A stretch of 64,000 bases of DNA from Burkholderiales bacterium (GCA_019747905.1 JAIEQG010000032.1:1-64000); one strand, 5' to 3'. Counted from the first letter of the stretch, positions 42,208 through 52,286 are shown. Program-made: numbers and translations. The notes: generated by a model from the letters alone, not told the origin.

Positions 42208-43098
42208 ATGATGTCCTCCCCCAAGCCCCAGACGCAGGTCCCATCCCGCACCGCGCCGACCGACGGCATGCGCGAATTCGAGTTCACGGAACGCGATTTC
42301 GAAGCCGTGCGCAAGCTGATCCATGAGCGTGCCGGCATCTCGCTGTCACCCCAGAAGATGGACATGGTCTACAGCCGCCTGGCGCGCCGATTGCGGGCGA
42401 CCGGCACCCGGCGCTTCGAGGACTACCTCGCGCTGCTGCGCAACGGCAACGCGACCGAGTGGGAAGCCTTCACCAATGCGCTCACCACCAACCTCACTTC
42501 GTTCTTTCGCGAGCAGCATCACTTTCCGATTCTGGCCGAGCACCTGGCCGCCCGGCGCGGCCGGCAGCTGGTGATCTGGTGCTGCGCCGCTTCGACCGGC
42601 GAAGAGCCCTATTCCCTCGCCATGACGGCGGTGGAGACCTTCGGTTCGTTCGACGCGCCGGTGTCGATCCTGGCAACCGACGTGGACACCAACGTGTTGC
42701 GCAAGGGTGAGGCCGGGGCCTATCCGGCCGAGCGGGTCGAGCGGCTGTCCGAAGAACGCGTGCGCCGCTTTTTCCAGCGGGGGGGCGGCAGCCCGGACGG
42801 CCAGGTCAGGGTTCGCCCCGAACTGCAGCGGATGGTGAGCTTCCGGCCGCTCAACCTGCTCGAGCCCGCCTGGACGGTGCGCGGCCCGCTCGACGCGATC
42901 TTCTGCCGGAATGTGATGATCTATTTCGACAAGCCGACGCAGGCCGGAATCCTGCGGCGGTTTGCCCCGTTGCTGCGACCGGACGGCCTGCTGTTCGTCG
43001 GTCACTCCGAGAGCCTGTTCCATGCGGCCGACACGTTCCGCCTGCGCGGCAAGACGGTGTACGAGCGGGTCATGCCCAAGGGGCGCGACGGTGATTGA
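42208..43098 (+). CDS. cheR: Chemoreceptor glutamate methyltransferase CheR
   Basis: 296 aa. N-terminal helical CheR domain (FTERDFEAVRKLIHERAGIS) and SAM-dependent methyltransferase domain (IWCCAASTGEEPYSLAMTA; DAIFCRNVMIYFDKPTQ). Transfers methyl groups from SAM to receptor glutamates. Several in-frame ATGs exist; 42208 gives a short tail before the domain. Followed closely by cheB and a STAS gene; CheA, CheW, CheY and CheD are not in the window. Confidence 0.95.
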   Translation: MMSSPKPQTQVPSRTAPTDGMREFEFTERDFEAVRKLIHERAGISLSPQKMDMVYSRLARRLRATGTRRFEDYLALLRNGNATEWEAFTNALTTNLTSFFREQHHFPILAEHLAARRGRQLVIWCCAASTGEEPYSLAMTAVETFGSFDAPVSILATDVDTNVLRKGEAGAYPAERVERLSEERVRRFFQRGGGSPDGQVRVRPELQRMVSFRPLNLLEPAWTVRGPLDAIFCRNVMIYFDKPTQAGILRRFAPLLRPDGLLFVGHSESLFHAADTFRLRGKTVYERVMPKGRDGD

Positions 43099-43131
43099 AG
43101 TTCTGGTCACGGGGCCATCGAGCGACGGGGA

Positions 43132-44232
43132 ATGTTCCCGATGACGCCGAAGCGCGCCGCCGGCCAGCGCATCCGCGTGCTGATCGTCGATGATTCGGCG
43201 CTGGTGCGCAGCGTTCTCACGGAGCTGATCGGGGCCGAACGCGACCTCGAAGTGGTCGGAGCGGCGCCGGATCCGATCGCTGCGCGCGAGATGATCCGCC
43301 AGTTGAATCCGGACGTGATCACGCTCGACGTGGAGATGCCGCGCATGGACGGCATCGATTTCCTGGAGCGCCTGATGCGCCTCAAGCCGACGCCCGTCAT
43401 CATGGTTTCGTCGCTGACCGAACGCGGGTCCGACGTGACGCTGCGGGCGCTCGAACTGGGCGCGGTCGATTTCATTTCCAAGCCGAGACTCGGCATCGCC
43501 GACGGGTTGAAGGGCTATGCCGAGGAGATCACCGAGAAGATCCGTGCCGCCGCGGACGCCCGGGTGCGCCGCGCGAACCTGGCGGTGGTCCCGTCGCGCT
43601 CGGCGGACGCGGTGCTGCCGTTCTCGGCCGGTGTGGTGGGCAGCACGGAGAAACTCGTCTTCATCGGCGCCAGTACCGGCGGGACCGAGGCGATCAAGGT
43701 CGTGTTGTCGCGCCTGCCGCCCGACGCACCCGCCATCCTGGTCACGCAGCACATGCCGGAATCCTTCACGAAATCGTTCGCGCAGCGCCTGGACGGCCTG
43801 TGCCGCATCGCGGTCAAGGAGGCCGAGCACGGCGAGCGCGTGCTGCCAGGCCACGCGTACATCGCGCCCGGACATTCGCACCTGCTGGTGCGCCGCAGCG
43901 GTACGTACTATGTGGCGGAGCTGTCGCAGGGCCCGCCGGTGAACCGCCATCGGCCGTCGGTGGACGTGCTGTTCCGCTCCGCCGCCAACGTGGCTGGCAG
44001 GAATGCGATCGGCGTTATCCTGACCGGCATGGGCAAGGACGGTGCTGCCGGCATGCTCGAGATGAAGCGGGCCGGCGCTGCCACATTCGCCCAGGACGAA
44101 GCGACGTGCGTCGTGTACGGCATGCCGCGCGAGGCGGTTGCGTCGGGCGGTGTGGACGAGGTGCTGCCGGTGCAGGACATCGCGGGCCGGGTGCTGGCCC
44201 GCTTGGGTAAGGATCGCGCGTTTCGCGTCTAG
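43132..44232 (+). CDS. cheB: Chemotaxis response regulator methylesterase CheB
   Basis: 366 aa. N-terminal receiver with acceptor Asp ([16 protein letters not shown]) and Lys (FISKP), linker, then the methylesterase domain with the catalytic triad Ser ([11 protein letters not shown]), His ([10 protein letters not shown]) and Asp ([12 protein letters not shown]). Demethylates or deamidates receptor side chains when phosphorylated. The ATG at 43141 is an alternative start with a better placed GGGGAA. Gap of 33 bases after cheR. Confidence 0.95.
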   Translation: MFPMTPKRAAGQRIRVLIVDDSALVRSVLTELIGAERDLEVVGAAPDPIAAREMIRQLNPDVITLDVEMPRMDGIDFLERLMRLKPTPVIMVSSLTERGSDVTLRALELGAVDFISKPRLGIADGLKGYAEEITEKIRAAADARVRRANLAVVPSRSADAVLPFSAGVVGSTEKLVFIGASTGGTEAIKVVLSRLPPDAPAILVTQHMPESFTKSFAQRLDGLCRIAVKEAEHGERVLPGHAYIAPGHSHLLVRRSGTYYVAELSQGPPVNRHRPSVDVLFRSAANVAGRNAIGVILTGMGKDGAAGMLEMKRAGAATFAQDEATCVVYGMPREAVASGGVDEVLPVQDIAGRVLARLGKDRAFRV

Positions 44233-44272
44233 GCCGCCGGTGGCGGCTGGGGTGTGCGTCAAGGGGACGAAT

Positions 44273-44578
44273 ATGCAGGCTCTGGTGCAGCAGCAGGACG
44301 GCAGGTCGGTGATCCGCCTCGAAGGTCGATTCGATTTCAACGCCCATCGCACGTTCCGCGAGGCCTACGAGCCGGCGCTGGGCCTGCCGGACATCTCCGA
44401 GTTCGAGATCGATTTCGGCGAGGTCGAGTACCTCGACAGTTCGGCGCTCGGCATGCTGCTGATGCTGAAGGAGAAGGCTCAGGTCTCGGGAAAGACCGTC
44501 GCGCTGGTGAACTGCCGGGGCACGGTGAAGCAGGTGCTCGAGATTGCCAACTTCGGGAAGCTCTTCTCCATGCGATGA
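44273..44578 (+). CDS. STAS-domain anti-sigma-factor-antagonist-like protein
   Basis: 101 aa single STAS domain. The conserved region FGEVEYLDSSALGMLLMLKE contains the Ser usually phosphorylated in SpoIIAA-like switches. It is 40 bases after cheB and on the same strand, so it probably belongs to a partner-switching or chemosensory pathway with cheRB. No kinase or phosphatase partner is visible. Start ATG 44273 with AAGGGG upstream. A tRNA promoter begins only 12 bases after its stop. Confidence 0.88.
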   Translation: MQALVQQQDGRSVIRLEGRFDFNAHRTFREAYEPALGLPDISEFEIDFGEVEYLDSSALGMLLMLKEKAQVSGKTVALVNCRGTVKQVLEIANFGKLFSMR

Positions 44579-44589
44579 AGGGGCCGGCG

Positions 44590-44618
44590 TTGGACCGGGC
44601 CGGGATTTCCGCTAGAAT
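44590..44618 (+). promoter_or_regulatory. Promoter of tRNA-Val
   Basis: TTGGAC (44590-44595), a 17-bp spacer, and TAGAAT (44613-44618), 13 bases upstream of the tRNA. Good sigma-70 match with optimal spacing, and a GC-rich discriminator-like stretch (CCGGGG) follows. Confidence 0.8.
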
Positions 44619-44630
44619 CCGGGGTTCTTC

Positions 44631-44707
44631 AGGCGCGTAGCTCAGCTGGTTAGAGCACCACCTTGACATGGTGGGGGTCGTTGGTTCGAGTCCAATCGCG
44701 CCTACCA
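44631..44707 (+). tRNA. tRNA-Val (anticodon GAC)
   Basis: 77 nt cloverleaf. Acceptor AGGCGCG pairs with CGCGCCT, D-arm GCTC...GAGC, anticodon stem CCACC/GGTGG around loop TTGACAT giving anticodon GAC, T-arm GTTGG-TTCGAGT-CCAAT, and an encoded CCA end. Reads GUC and GUU valine codons. Confidence 0.98.
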
Positions 44708-44714
44708 CGACAGG

Positions 44715-44779
44715 AATCAGGAGTCAGGAATCAGGGATCGACAGCATCGATCCGTGGCGCTGACTCCTGATTGTTTTGT
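44715..44779 (+). terminator. Stem-loop terminator after tRNA-Val
   Basis: AATCAGGAGTCA (44715-44726) is the exact reverse complement of TGACTCCTGATT (44761-44772), followed by GTTTTGT. A 12-bp stem with a 34-base loop containing more AATCAGG-like direct repeats. It ends 14 bases before the thrS start, so it may also attenuate thrS. Confidence 0.65.
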
Positions 44780-44793
44780 ACGAGCGCGAGCAG

Positions 44794-46710
44794 ATGCCTT
44801 CGATCCGACTGCCCGATGGGGCCATCAAGGAGTTTCCCGGCCCCGTCACGGTGGCCGAGGTGGCGGCCGCCATCGGCCCCGGCCTCGCGAAGGCGGCGCT
44901 GGCCGGCAAGGTCGGTGGCAAGCTCGTGGATACGTCCCACCGCATCGAAGCGGACGCGGACCTTGCCATCGTCACGGCCAAGGATCCGGAGGGGCTCGAT
45001 CTCATCCGGCACTCGACGGCACATCTGCTGGCCTACGCGGTCAAGGAGTTGTTCCCCGAGGCCCAGGTGACCATCGGCCCGGTCATCGAGCACGGCTTCT
45101 ACTACGATTTCTCGTACCAGCGCCCGTTCACGCCCGAAGATCTCACGGCCATCGAGAAGAAGATGCTCGAGCTCGCCAATCGCGACATTCCCGTGTCGCG
45201 CGAGGTATGGCCGCGCGACAAGGCGGTGGCATTCTTCCGCTCCATCGGCGAGCACTACAAGGCCGAGATCATCGCGTCCATCCCGGCGGGCGAAGAAGTG
45301 TCTTTGTACCGCGAAGGCGATTTCATCGACCTGTGCCGCGGGCCGCACGTGCCGTCGACGGGCAAGCTCAAGGTCTTCAAGCTGATGAAGGTGGCCGGCG
45401 CCTACTGGCGCGGCGATGCGCGCAACGAGATGCTCCAGCGCATCTACGGGACGGCCTGGGCCAAGAAGGAAGACCAGGACGCCTACCTCCACATGCTGGA
45501 GGAGGCCGAGAAACGCGACCACAGGCGTCTTGGCCGGCAGCTCGATCTGTTCCACGTGCAGGACGAAGCACCCGGCATGGTGTTCTGGCATCCCAAGGGC
45601 TGGAGCATCTGGCAGCAGGTGGAGCAGTACGTGCGGCGGACTCTCGCGGGCCACGGCTACCGCGAGGTGCGGACGCCCATGGTGATGGACCGCGTCCTAT
45701 GGGAGCGCTCCGGCCATTGGGAAAACTACCGCGAGCACATGTTCACGACGGCTTCCGAGAACCGCGACTACGCGGTGAAGCCCATGAACTGCCCTGGGCA
45801 CGTCCAGATCTTCAACCAGGGGCTGAAGAGCTACCGGGATCTGCCGCTGCGCCTGGCCGAGTTCGGGGCCTGCCATCGCAACGAGCCGTCCGGCGCGCTG
45901 CACGGGATCATGCGGGTCCGGGCCTTTACCCAGGACGACGCCCACATCTTCTGCCGCGAGGATCAGGTACAGGGCGAGGCGGCCGATTTCATCGACCTGC
46001 TGCAGAAGATCTACGCGGATTTCGGCTTCCACGAGATCCTGATCAAGCTGTCCACGCGGCCGGTGAAGCGAATCGGGGCCGACGAGGCCTGGGACCGGGC
46101 GGAAGCGGCCCTGAAGGCGGCGCTGGACGCCAAGGGCCTGGCCTGGGAGCTGAATCCGGGGGAAGGGGCCTTCTACGGGCCGAAAATCGAGTTCTCGCTG
46201 AAGGATTCCATCGGCCGGGTGTGGCAATGCGGGACTTTGCAGCTGGATTTCGCCCTGCCGGGGCGGCTGGGGGCGGAATTCATCGACGAAGACAACACCC
46301 GGAAGGTCCCGGTGATGCTCCACCGGGCCATCCTGGGGTCGCTGGAGCGCTTCATCGGCATCCTGATCGAGAACTACGCCGGTGCCATGCCGCTATGGCT
46401 ATCACCGGTCCAGGTCGTGGTCATGAATATCTCCGAAGGTCAGTCCGGCTATACGGCCGAACTGGCGGCCAAGCTCGAGGCCGCCGGGTTCCGGGTCGAA
46501 GCCGACTTGAGGAACGAGAAAATTACTTATAAAATCCGCGAACATAGTCTGCAGAAGGTGCCCTACCAGGTCATCGTCGGTGACAAGGAAGTGGCGGCAT
46601 CGCAGATGGCCGTGCGAGCGCGTGGCGGGCAGGACCTCGGGGCGATGAGCTTCGAGGCTTTCGTGTCCCGGCTCCGGGGCGAGTTGCCCCAGGGCGCGAG
46701 CGCGGCCTGA
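44794..46710 (+). CDS. thrS: Threonyl-tRNA synthetase
   Basis: 638 aa. N-terminal TGS domain ([20 protein letters not shown]), editing domain with [16 protein letters not shown], catalytic core with zinc ligands ([14 protein letters not shown]-type region [13 protein letters not shown]), motif 3 near the end of the core and a C-terminal anticodon domain ([19 protein letters not shown]). ATG 44794 starts directly at the TGS domain. First gene of the thrS-infC-rpmI-rplT translation cluster. Confidence 0.97.
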   Translation: MPSIRLPDGAIKEFPGPVTVAEVAAAIGPGLAKAALAGKVGGKLVDTSHRIEADADLAIVTAKDPEGLDLIRHSTAHLLAYAVKELFPEAQVTIGPVIEHGFYYDFSYQRPFTPEDLTAIEKKMLELANRDIPVSREVWPRDKAVAFFRSIGEHYKAEIIASIPAGEEVSLYREGDFIDLCRGPHVPSTGKLKVFKLMKVAGAYWRGDARNEMLQRIYGTAWAKKEDQDAYLHMLEEAEKRDHRRLGRQLDLFHVQDEAPGMVFWHPKGWSIWQQVEQYVRRTLAGHGYREVRTPMVMDRVLWERSGHWENYREHMFTTASENRDYAVKPMNCPGHVQIFNQGLKSYRDLPLRLAEFGACHRNEPSGALHGIMRVRAFTQDDAHIFCREDQVQGEAADFIDLLQKIYADFGFHEILIKLSTRPVKRIGADEAWDRAEAALKAALDAKGLAWELNPGEGAFYGPKIEFSLKDSIGRVWQCGTLQLDFALPGRLGAEFIDEDNTRKVPVMLHRAILGSLERFIGILIENYAGAMPLWLSPVQVVVMNISEGQSGYTAELAAKLEAAGFRVEADLRNEKITYKIREHSLQKVPYQVIVGDKEVAASQMAVRARGGQDLGAMSFEAFVSRLRGELPQGASAA

Positions 46711-46732
46711 TTTTTTCTGGAGGAAATTCCCT

Positions 46733-47251
46733 ATCGCTCAGGAAAGAGAGCTTCGGATCAACGGCGAGATCACCGCGCCCGAGATCCGGTTGGTCGGTGT
46801 GCAGGGCGAACCCCTGGGCATCGTGAGCCTGGCAGAAGCAAACCGCCTCGCTGAAGAAGCGGTGCTGGACCTGGTGGAGATCGCGCCGACGGCCCAACCG
46901 CCGGTCTGTCGCATCATGGACTTCGGCAAGTTCAAGTACAGCGAAGCCAAGAAGCGGCACGAAGCGAAACTCAAGCAGAAGCAGATCCAGGTCAAGGAAA
47001 TCAAGTTCCGCCCCGGCACCGACGAGGGCGACTACCAGATCAAGCTGCGCAATCTGATCAAGTTCCTCGAAGAGGGCGACAAGACCAAGATCACCTTGCG
47101 ATTCCGCGGCCGCGAGATGGCGCACCAGGAGTTCGGCGTGCGTCTGCTGGAGCGGGTGCGAGGCGAGTTGGAACCGTACGGGACGGTCGAGCAGTTCCCG
47201 AAGCTGGAAGGGCGCCAGATGATCATGGTGATGGCGCCGAAGAAGCGGTAG
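46733..47251 (+). CDS. infC: Translation initiation factor IF-3, AUC start codon
   Basis: 172 aa when read from the ATC at 46733: [20 protein letters not shown], a standard IF-3 N-terminus, followed by [14 protein letters not shown] and the C-terminal 30S-binding domain ([13 protein letters not shown]). GGAGG lies about 9 nt before the ATC. No ATG or GTG is available in frame before codon 20, so a start at 46790 would delete conserved N-terminal sequence. AUC/AUU initiation is the known self-limiting switch of infC, since IF-3 discriminates against non-AUG starts. Follows thrS after 22 bases. Confidence 0.95.
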   Translation: MAQERELRINGEITAPEIRLVGVQGEPLGIVSLAEANRLAEEAVLDLVEIAPTAQPPVCRIMDFGKFKYSEAKKRHEAKLKQKQIQVKEIKFRPGTDEGDYQIKLRNLIKFLEEGDKTKITLRFRGREMAHQEFGVRLLERVRGELEPYGTVEQFPKLEGRQMIMVMAPKKR

Positions 47252-47362
47252 CAGTACCCGGGAGGTGCTCCGGCATCTCTCGATAACAAGTGATCTTCAG
47301 GCATCCCAAGAGTCGTCTTCCGGCGGCCGCCTGACGTCATGTCAGAACAGGAGTTTCAAGCA

Positions 47363-47560
47363 ATGCCCAAGATGAAGACCAAGAGCGGTGCCGCGAAGCG
47401 CTTCCGTGCGCAAGGCAGCGGCGGCATCAAGCGGACCAAGGCGTTCCGTCGCCACATCCTCACCAAGAAGACCACCAAGAGGAAGCGCGGCATGCGCGGC
47501 ATGACCCAGGTGCACGAGACCAACATCGTCTCTGTGCGCGCGATGATGCCGTACGCGTGA
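47363..47560 (+). CDS. rpmI: 50S ribosomal protein L35
   Basis: 65 aa, very basic, with [20 protein letters not shown] and the [16 protein letters not shown] core of L35. AGGAG 10 nt before the ATG. 111 bases after infC; 16 bases before rplT. Confidence 0.97.
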   Translation: MPKMKTKSGAAKRFRAQGSGGIKRTKAFRRHILTKKTTKRKRGMRGMTQVHETNIVSVRAMMPYA

Positions 47561-47576
47561 ACGGGGAGAGAACGCC

Positions 47577-47936
47577 ATGCCACGAGTCAAACGCGGAGTA
47601 ACGGCGCACGCGCGCCACAAGAAGGTTCTCGACCTGGCCAAGGGTTACCGCGGCCGTCGCAAGAACGTCTATCGCATCGCCAAGGAAGCGGTGATGAAGG
47701 CGGGGCTGTACGCCTACCGCGATCGCCGCGTGAAGAAGCGCGAATTCCGGGCACTCTGGATCGCGCGTATCAACGCGGCCGCGCGGGAAGCAGGCCTCAC
47801 CTACAGCACGTTCATGAACGGGTTGAAGAAGGCCGCGATCGAAGTGGATCGCAAGGTGCTCGCCGACCTCGCCGTGTTCGAGCGGCCCGCGTTCGAGCAG
47901 CTCGCGGCGCAGGCCAAGGCTGCACTGGGCCGGTAA
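47577..47936 (+). CDS. rplT: 50S ribosomal protein L20
   Basis: 119 aa with the L20 hallmark sequence [40 protein letters not shown] and [13 protein letters not shown]. In many bacteria L20 represses its own rpmI-rplT mRNA; a specific leader structure was not resolved here. A clear terminator follows. Confidence 0.98.
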   Translation: MPRVKRGVTAHARHKKVLDLAKGYRGRRKNVYRIAKEAVMKAGLYAYRDRRVKKREFRALWIARINAAAREAGLTYSTFMNGLKKAAIEVDRKVLADLAVFERPAFEQLAAQAKAALGR

Positions 47937-47958
47937 GCTCCCGACCACTGACGAAACA

Positions 47959-47984
47959 GGGAGGCCTTGGCGCCTCCCTTTTCA
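47959..47984 (+). terminator. Rho-independent terminator/attenuator between rplT and pheS
   Basis: GGGAGGC (47959-47965) pairs with GCCTCCC (47972-47978) around a CTTGGC loop, followed by TTTTCATT. It ends the ribosomal operon and sits only 13-18 bases before the pheS ATG, so any read-through transcription into pheST is metered here. Confidence 0.85.
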
Positions 47985-47996
47985 TTCCCGCCCGCC

Positions 47997-49016
47997 ATGA
48001 CCGTCGACCTCGACACCGTAGTCGCTGAAGCCGAAGGTGCGTTCGCCGCGACCCTCGAGGCGGCAGCGCTGGAGCAGGTCAAGGCGCGCTACCTGGGCAA
48101 GGCAGGGGTGATTCCCGATCTGCTGAAGGGCCTGGGCAAGCTCGATCCCGAGGAACGGCGCGAAGCCGGAGCGCGCATCAACGCCGCGAAGGGGCGCATC
48201 GAATCTGCGCTGGAAGCGCGGCGCGACGCGATCGCCCGCGATGCCCTGGATGCACGCCTGCGCGAAGAAGCGCTCGACGTGACCCTGCCGGGGCGCGGGC
48301 GCGGCCGGGGCAGCATCCATCCGGTCATCCGCACCTGGCAGCGCATCGAGGAGATCTTCGGTTCCATCGGCTTCGATGTGGCCGACGGGCCGGAAATCGA
48401 GACCGACTGGTACAACTTCACCGCGCTCAACAACCCGCTCAACCATCCGGCGCGCTCGATGCAGGACACGTTCTACGTCGAGGGTACGGACAGCGAAGGT
48501 CTGCCATTGCTGCTGCGGACCCACACGAGTCCCATGCAGGTGCGCTACGCGCGCATGCATGAGCCGCCGATCAAGGTGATCGCCCCCGGGCGTACCTATC
48601 GCGTCGACAGCGACGCGACCCATTCGCCCATGTTCCATCAGGTCGAAGGCCTGTGGATCGACGAGGACATCAGCTTCGCCGACCTGAAGGGCGTGTACAC
48701 GAACTTCCTGCACCGGTTCTTCGAGACCGACCAACTCGCCGTGCGCTTCCGGCCGTCGTTCTTTCCGTTCACCGAGCCCTCGGCCGAGATCGACATGAAG
48801 TTCGAATCCGGTCCGCTGGAAGGCCGCTGGCTGGAGATCTCGGGGGCGGGGCAGGTGCATCCCAAGGTGATCCGCAACTTCGGACTCGACCCGGAGCGCT
48901 GGATCGGCTTCGCGTTCGGATCGGGCCTGGAGCGGCTCACGATGCTTCGCTACGGCATCGACGACCTGCGCCTGTTTTTCGACGGCGACCTGCGCTTCCT
49001 GCGCCAGTTCGCCTGA
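47997..49016 (+). CDS. pheS: Phenylalanyl-tRNA synthetase alpha subunit
   Basis: 339 aa. N-terminal coiled coil (residues about 1-85), then the class II core: [55 protein letters not shown] and motif 3 [22 protein letters not shown] 47997 follows the terminator. Pairs with PheT as an alpha2beta2 enzyme. Confidence 0.97.
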   Translation: MTVDLDTVVAEAEGAFAATLEAAALEQVKARYLGKAGVIPDLLKGLGKLDPEERREAGARINAAKGRIESALEARRDAIARDALDARLREEALDVTLPGRGRGRGSIHPVIRTWQRIEEIFGSIGFDVADGPEIETDWYNFTALNNPLNHPARSMQDTFYVEGTDSEGLPLLLRTHTSPMQVRYARMHEPPIKVIAPGRTYRVDSDATHSPMFHQVEGLWIDEDISFADLKGVYTNFLHRFFETDQLAVRFRPSFFPFTEPSAEIDMKFESGPLEGRWLEISGAGQVHPKVIRNFGLDPERWIGFAFGSGLERLTMLRYGIDDLRLFFDGDLRFLRQFA

Positions 49017-49025
49017 TATGACGAT

Positions 49026-49096
49026 CCCCCCGACAGGCCTTGCGGCCTCTCCCCCCAGGGGGCCAGCCCTCTTGGGGCGGCCCGGCGAGGGCTGAG
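49026..49096. repeat. GC-rich interspersed element before pheT
   Basis: CCCCCCGACAGGCCTTGCGGCC, CCCCCCAGGGGGCCAGCCC, TTGGGGCGGCCCGGCGAGGG, then CTGAG: a diverged single copy of the 78-bp unit at 22426. It ends 9 bases before the pheT ATG; the following GAGGAG serves as ribosome site. It fills the pheS-pheT gap. Confidence 0.85.
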
Positions 49097-49105
49097 GAGC
49101 CGACC

Positions 49106-51502
49106 ATGCAATTCTCCGAGGAGTGGCTGCGTTCGATGGTGGATCCGTCCATCGGGACGGACGAACTCGCGCACCTGCTGACCATGTCGGGCCTCGAAGT
49201 GGAGGAGTGCGTCCCGGCGGCTCCGGGCTTCTCCGGAGTGGTGGTAGGAGAAGTCGTGGCCGCGCAACCGCATCCCAACGCGGACCGGCTGAAGATCTGC
49301 GAAGTGAACGCCGGCGGCGAACGCCTGAAGGTCGTGTGCGGTGCCCCCAACGTCGTGGTCGGCATGAAGGCACCCTTTGCGCGGATCGGTGCCGTGCTGC
49401 CGCCCCAGGAGGGCAAGCCGCTCGAGATCCGGCGCGCGACCATGCGCGGTGTCGAAAGCGAAGGCATGCTGTGCTCGGCACGCGAGCTGGGACTGTCGGA
49501 CGATCACAGCGGTCTGCTGGTGCTGCCGCCGGAAGCGAAGGTGGGCAGCGACGTGCGCGGCGTGCTCGCGCTCGACGATCACATTTTCACCATCAAGCTC
49601 ACGCCGAATCGTGCCGATTGCCTCTCGGTGCTCGGCATCGCGCGGGAAGTGGCCGCCTTGACGGGCAGTGCGTTGCGCGTCGCAGCGCCGCCTGCGGTGA
49701 AGGCCGCGATCGCCGATGTGCACACGGTGCGCATCACGGACGCAGATGGTTGTGGACGCTTCGCCGGTCGCGTGATCCGGGGCGTGGACGCCAAGGCGCC
49801 CACGCCGGACTGGATGAAGCGCCGCCTCGAGCGTGCCGGCCAGCGTTCCATCTCGGCCCTCGTGGACGTCACGAACTACGTGATGCTCGAGCTCGGACGT
49901 CCCCTGCACGTGTACGACCTCGACAAGCTTCGCGGGCCCATCGATGTGCGCTTCGGGCGCAAGGGTGAAAAGCTGCAGCTGCTGAACGAGCAGACGGTGG
50001 AACTCGACCCCGACGTGCTCGCGATCACCGACGACAGCGGACCAATCGGGCTTGCCGGCATCATGGGTGGCGAAAGCACCAAGGCCGATCTCGACACCCG
50101 CAACGTGCTCCTGGAAGCGGCATTCTTCTTCCCCGATGCCATCGCCGGGCGCGCGCGGCGGTTCGGCTTCTCCAGCGACGCGTCGCACCGCTTCGAGCGC
50201 GGCGTGGATTTCGACAACAACGTGGCCGGCATCGAGCGGGCCACGCAATTGATCGTGGACATCTGCGGCGGCCAGCCCGGACCAGTCTCGGACAACGTCG
50301 CGCGGCTGCCCGAGCGCAAGCCGGTCGCGATGCGCGTCGAGCGTGCGCGCAGGATCATCGGTATCCCGCTCGTGGCGGACGAGATGGCCGATGCTTTTGC
50401 GCGGCTCGGGCTGCCGACGGTGCGGGAGTCCGACCGTTTCGTCGTGACGCCCCCTTCGTACCGTTTTGACCTCGAAATCGAGGAAGACCTGATCGAGGAA
50501 GTCGCGCGTGTGTACGGCTTCGACCGCATTCCCGTGCAGCCGCCGCGGGCAACTGCCGTCATGCGCAGCCGCCCGGAGCGACAGCGGTCGCTGCATGCGA
50601 TCCGCGCGGCGCTCGCGGCAGCCGACTATCACGAGGTGATCAACTACGCGTTCGTCGACGAGCAATGGGAACGCGACCTCGCCGGCAACGCGAATCCGAT
50701 TCGCGTGCGCAATCCGATCGCGAGCCAGCTGGCCGTGATGCGCAGCCAGCTCGCCGGCGGGTTGCTCGCCAACGTGCAGCACAACCTCAATCGCAAAATG
50801 CCGCGGGTGCGCGTGTTCGAAGTGGGCCGCGTGTTCCGCCGCTCTGCCGCAGTGACCGATGGTCCACTCGAAGTCGCCGGAATCGAGCAACCCATCCGGG
50901 TCGGTGGCGCCGCGTTCGGGACGGCCGTGGAAGAGCAGTGGGGTACTTCAAGCCGACCAGTGGATTTCTTCGATGTGAAGAGCGACGTGGAAGCGCTGTT
51001 GGCACCCCGCATCGGTCGCTTCGAGCCGTGCCCGCTGCCGGCGCTGCATCCCGGCCGTGCAGCAAAAGTGACGGTGGACGGCAGGGACGCTGGTTGGCTC
51101 GGCGAATTGCACCCCGAATGGCAGCACCGGTTCGACTTGCCGGGACCGGTAATCCTCTTCGAACTGGACGCCGCCGTGCTGCAGGACGTGCCAATGCCGG
51201 CTTACACCCCGGTTTCCCGCTTCCCGGCGGTGCGCCGCGACCTGGCGGTCCTGGTCGACGACCACGTCCCGGCAGGGTTGATGCTTGAGGCACTGAAAGG
51301 CGGTCTGCCGCCGATCGTTGAGTCCGTCCAGGTGTTCGATCTGTACCGCGGAAAGGGCGTCGAAAATGGGAAAAAAAGTCTTGCTTTCCGAGTGTTATTA
51401 CAAGATACTCAAAAGACTCTCACCGACGCCGAGGTCGACGAAACCATGACTTTGGCGCTTTCCATCATCCAGCAACGGTTCGGCGGCAACCTGAGGCAGT
51501 AA
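49106..51502 (+). CDS. pheT: Phenylalanyl-tRNA synthetase beta subunit
   Basis: 798 aa. tRNA-binding OB domain (VVVGEVVAAQPHPNADRLKI), B3/B4 editing domain (ADCLSVLGIAREVAALTG), B5 (DVARL and RARRIIGIPL region), and the C-terminal anticodon-like ferredoxin fold (YTPVSRFPAVRRDLAVLVDD). The ATG at 49106 is the family start; upstream in-frame codons belong to the repeat element. Confidence 0.96.
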   Translation: MQFSEEWLRSMVDPSIGTDELAHLLTMSGLEVEECVPAAPGFSGVVVGEVVAAQPHPNADRLKICEVNAGGERLKVVCGAPNVVVGMKAPFARIGAVLPPQEGKPLEIRRATMRGVESEGMLCSARELGLSDDHSGLLVLPPEAKVGSDVRGVLALDDHIFTIKLTPNRADCLSVLGIAREVAALTGSALRVAAPPAVKAAIADVHTVRITDADGCGRFAGRVIRGVDAKAPTPDWMKRRLERAGQRSISALVDVTNYVMLELGRPLHVYDLDKLRGPIDVRFGRKGEKLQLLNEQTVELDPDVLAITDDSGPIGLAGIMGGESTKADLDTRNVLLEAAFFFPDAIAGRARRFGFSSDASHRFERGVDFDNNVAGIERATQLIVDICGGQPGPVSDNVARLPERKPVAMRVERARRIIGIPLVADEMADAFARLGLPTVRESDRFVVTPPSYRFDLEIEEDLIEEVARVYGFDRIPVQPPRATAVMRSRPERQRSLHAIRAALAAADYHEVINYAFVDEQWERDLAGNANPIRVRNPIASQLAVMRSQLAGGLLANVQHNLNRKMPRVRVFEVGRVFRRSAAVTDGPLEVAGIEQPIRVGGAAFGTAVEEQWGTSSRPVDFFDVKSDVEALLAPRIGRFEPCPLPALHPGRAAKVTVDGRDAGWLGELHPEWQHRFDLPGPVILFELDAAVLQDVPMPAYTPVSRFPAVRRDLAVLVDDHVPAGLMLEALKGGLPPIVESVQVFDLYRGKGVENGKKSLAFRVLLQDTQKTLTDAEVDETMTLALSIIQQRFGGNLRQ

Positions 51503-51514
51503 GAGGTTCTTCAC

Positions 51515-51826
51515 ATGACCCTGACCAAGGCGGAGCTCGCGGACCTGTTGTTCGAGAAGGTCGGTCTCAACAAGCGTGAGGCAAAGGACATGGTCGAGAC
51601 TTTCTTCGAGGAAGTCCGCATGGCCCTGGAGCACGGCGACGGCGTCAAGCTGTCGGGATTCGGCAATTTCCAGCTGCGCGACAAGCCGCAGCGCCCCGGC
51701 CGCAACCCCAAGACCGGTGAGGAGATTCCAATCACCGCGCGCCGTGTCGTGACGTTTCACGCGAGTCAGAAGCTGAAGGCCATGGTGGAGAAGCACTACC
51801 ATGGAAGCGCCGAACAACCACAGTAA
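51515..51826 (+). CDS. ihfA: Integration host factor alpha subunit
   Basis: 103 aa DNA-bending protein of the HU/IHF family. [20 protein letters not shown] at the N-terminus and the DNA-arm segment [18 protein letters not shown] place it as IHF-alpha, as does its position after pheT. Forms a heterodimer with IHF-beta. Overlaps the next gene by 26 bases. Confidence 0.96.
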   Translation: MTLTKAELADLLFEKVGLNKREAKDMVETFFEEVRMALEHGDGVKLSGFGNFQLRDKPQRPGRNPKTGEEIPITARRVVTFHASQKLKAMVEKHYHGSAEQPQ

Positions 51827-52166
51827 GGCCGCGCTCCCGCCGATCCCTGCGAAGCGCTACTTCACGATCGGCGAAGTGAGCGAACTGTGCGGCGTGAAGC
51901 CGCACGTGCTGCGCTACTGGGAGCAGGAGTTCACCCAGTTGAAGCCGGTGAAGCGGCGCGGCAACCGGCGCTATTACCAGCACCATGAGGTGCTGCTGAT
52001 CCGTCGCATCCGCGAACTGCTGTACGAGCAGGGCTTCACCATCAGCGGTGCCCGTCACCGGCTCGACCAGAGTTTCGAAGAGGAACCTCGCGCAGCGGCG
52101 GAACCGGGCGAACTGCCGGCGCTGCGCGGCGAACTCGAAGCGGTCATCGCGCTGCTGCGCGTCTAG
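51801..52166 (+). CDS. MerR-family transcriptional regulator
   Basis: 121 aa. N-terminal MerR winged helix ([20 protein letters not shown], then [20 protein letters not shown]) and a dimerisation helix. No metal-binding Cys cluster in the C-terminus, so not a metal sensor. This gene follows ihfA in many betaproteobacteria; its regulon is not established. The start lies inside ihfA (26-base overlap). Confidence 0.92.
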   Translation: MEAPNNHSKAALPPIPAKRYFTIGEVSELCGVKPHVLRYWEQEFTQLKPVKRRGNRRYYQHHEVLLIRRIRELLYEQGFTISGARHRLDQSFEEEPRAAAEPGELPALRGELEAVIALLRV

Positions 52167-52280
52167 GGTCGACGCTTGCCCCGATCGGCCAGGCGGTCTC
52201 GCCCCCGAGGGGCATCCCTGTCGGGACATCGCCGTGAGGGTTGAGCTGCGTTTCGCGCTGCGCCGGCAGCGCGCCTCCGC

Positions 52281-52286
52281 TATACT
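52281..52286 (+). promoter_or_regulatory. -10 box of tRNA-Pro
   Basis: TATACT 10 bases upstream of the tRNA. I find no good -35 hexamer at 16-18 bases spacing, so the -35 part is weak or replaced by another contact. Confidence 0.5.

Noticed and set aside
44631-44707. Integration site at tRNA-Val
   Set aside because: No integrase, no duplicated 3' tRNA end and no foreign gene block follows; thrS is directly downstream.
46790-47251. infC starting at the GTG at 46790
   Set aside because: This would remove the conserved IF-3 N-terminus ([18 protein letters not shown]), while an ATC with GGAGG fits precisely.
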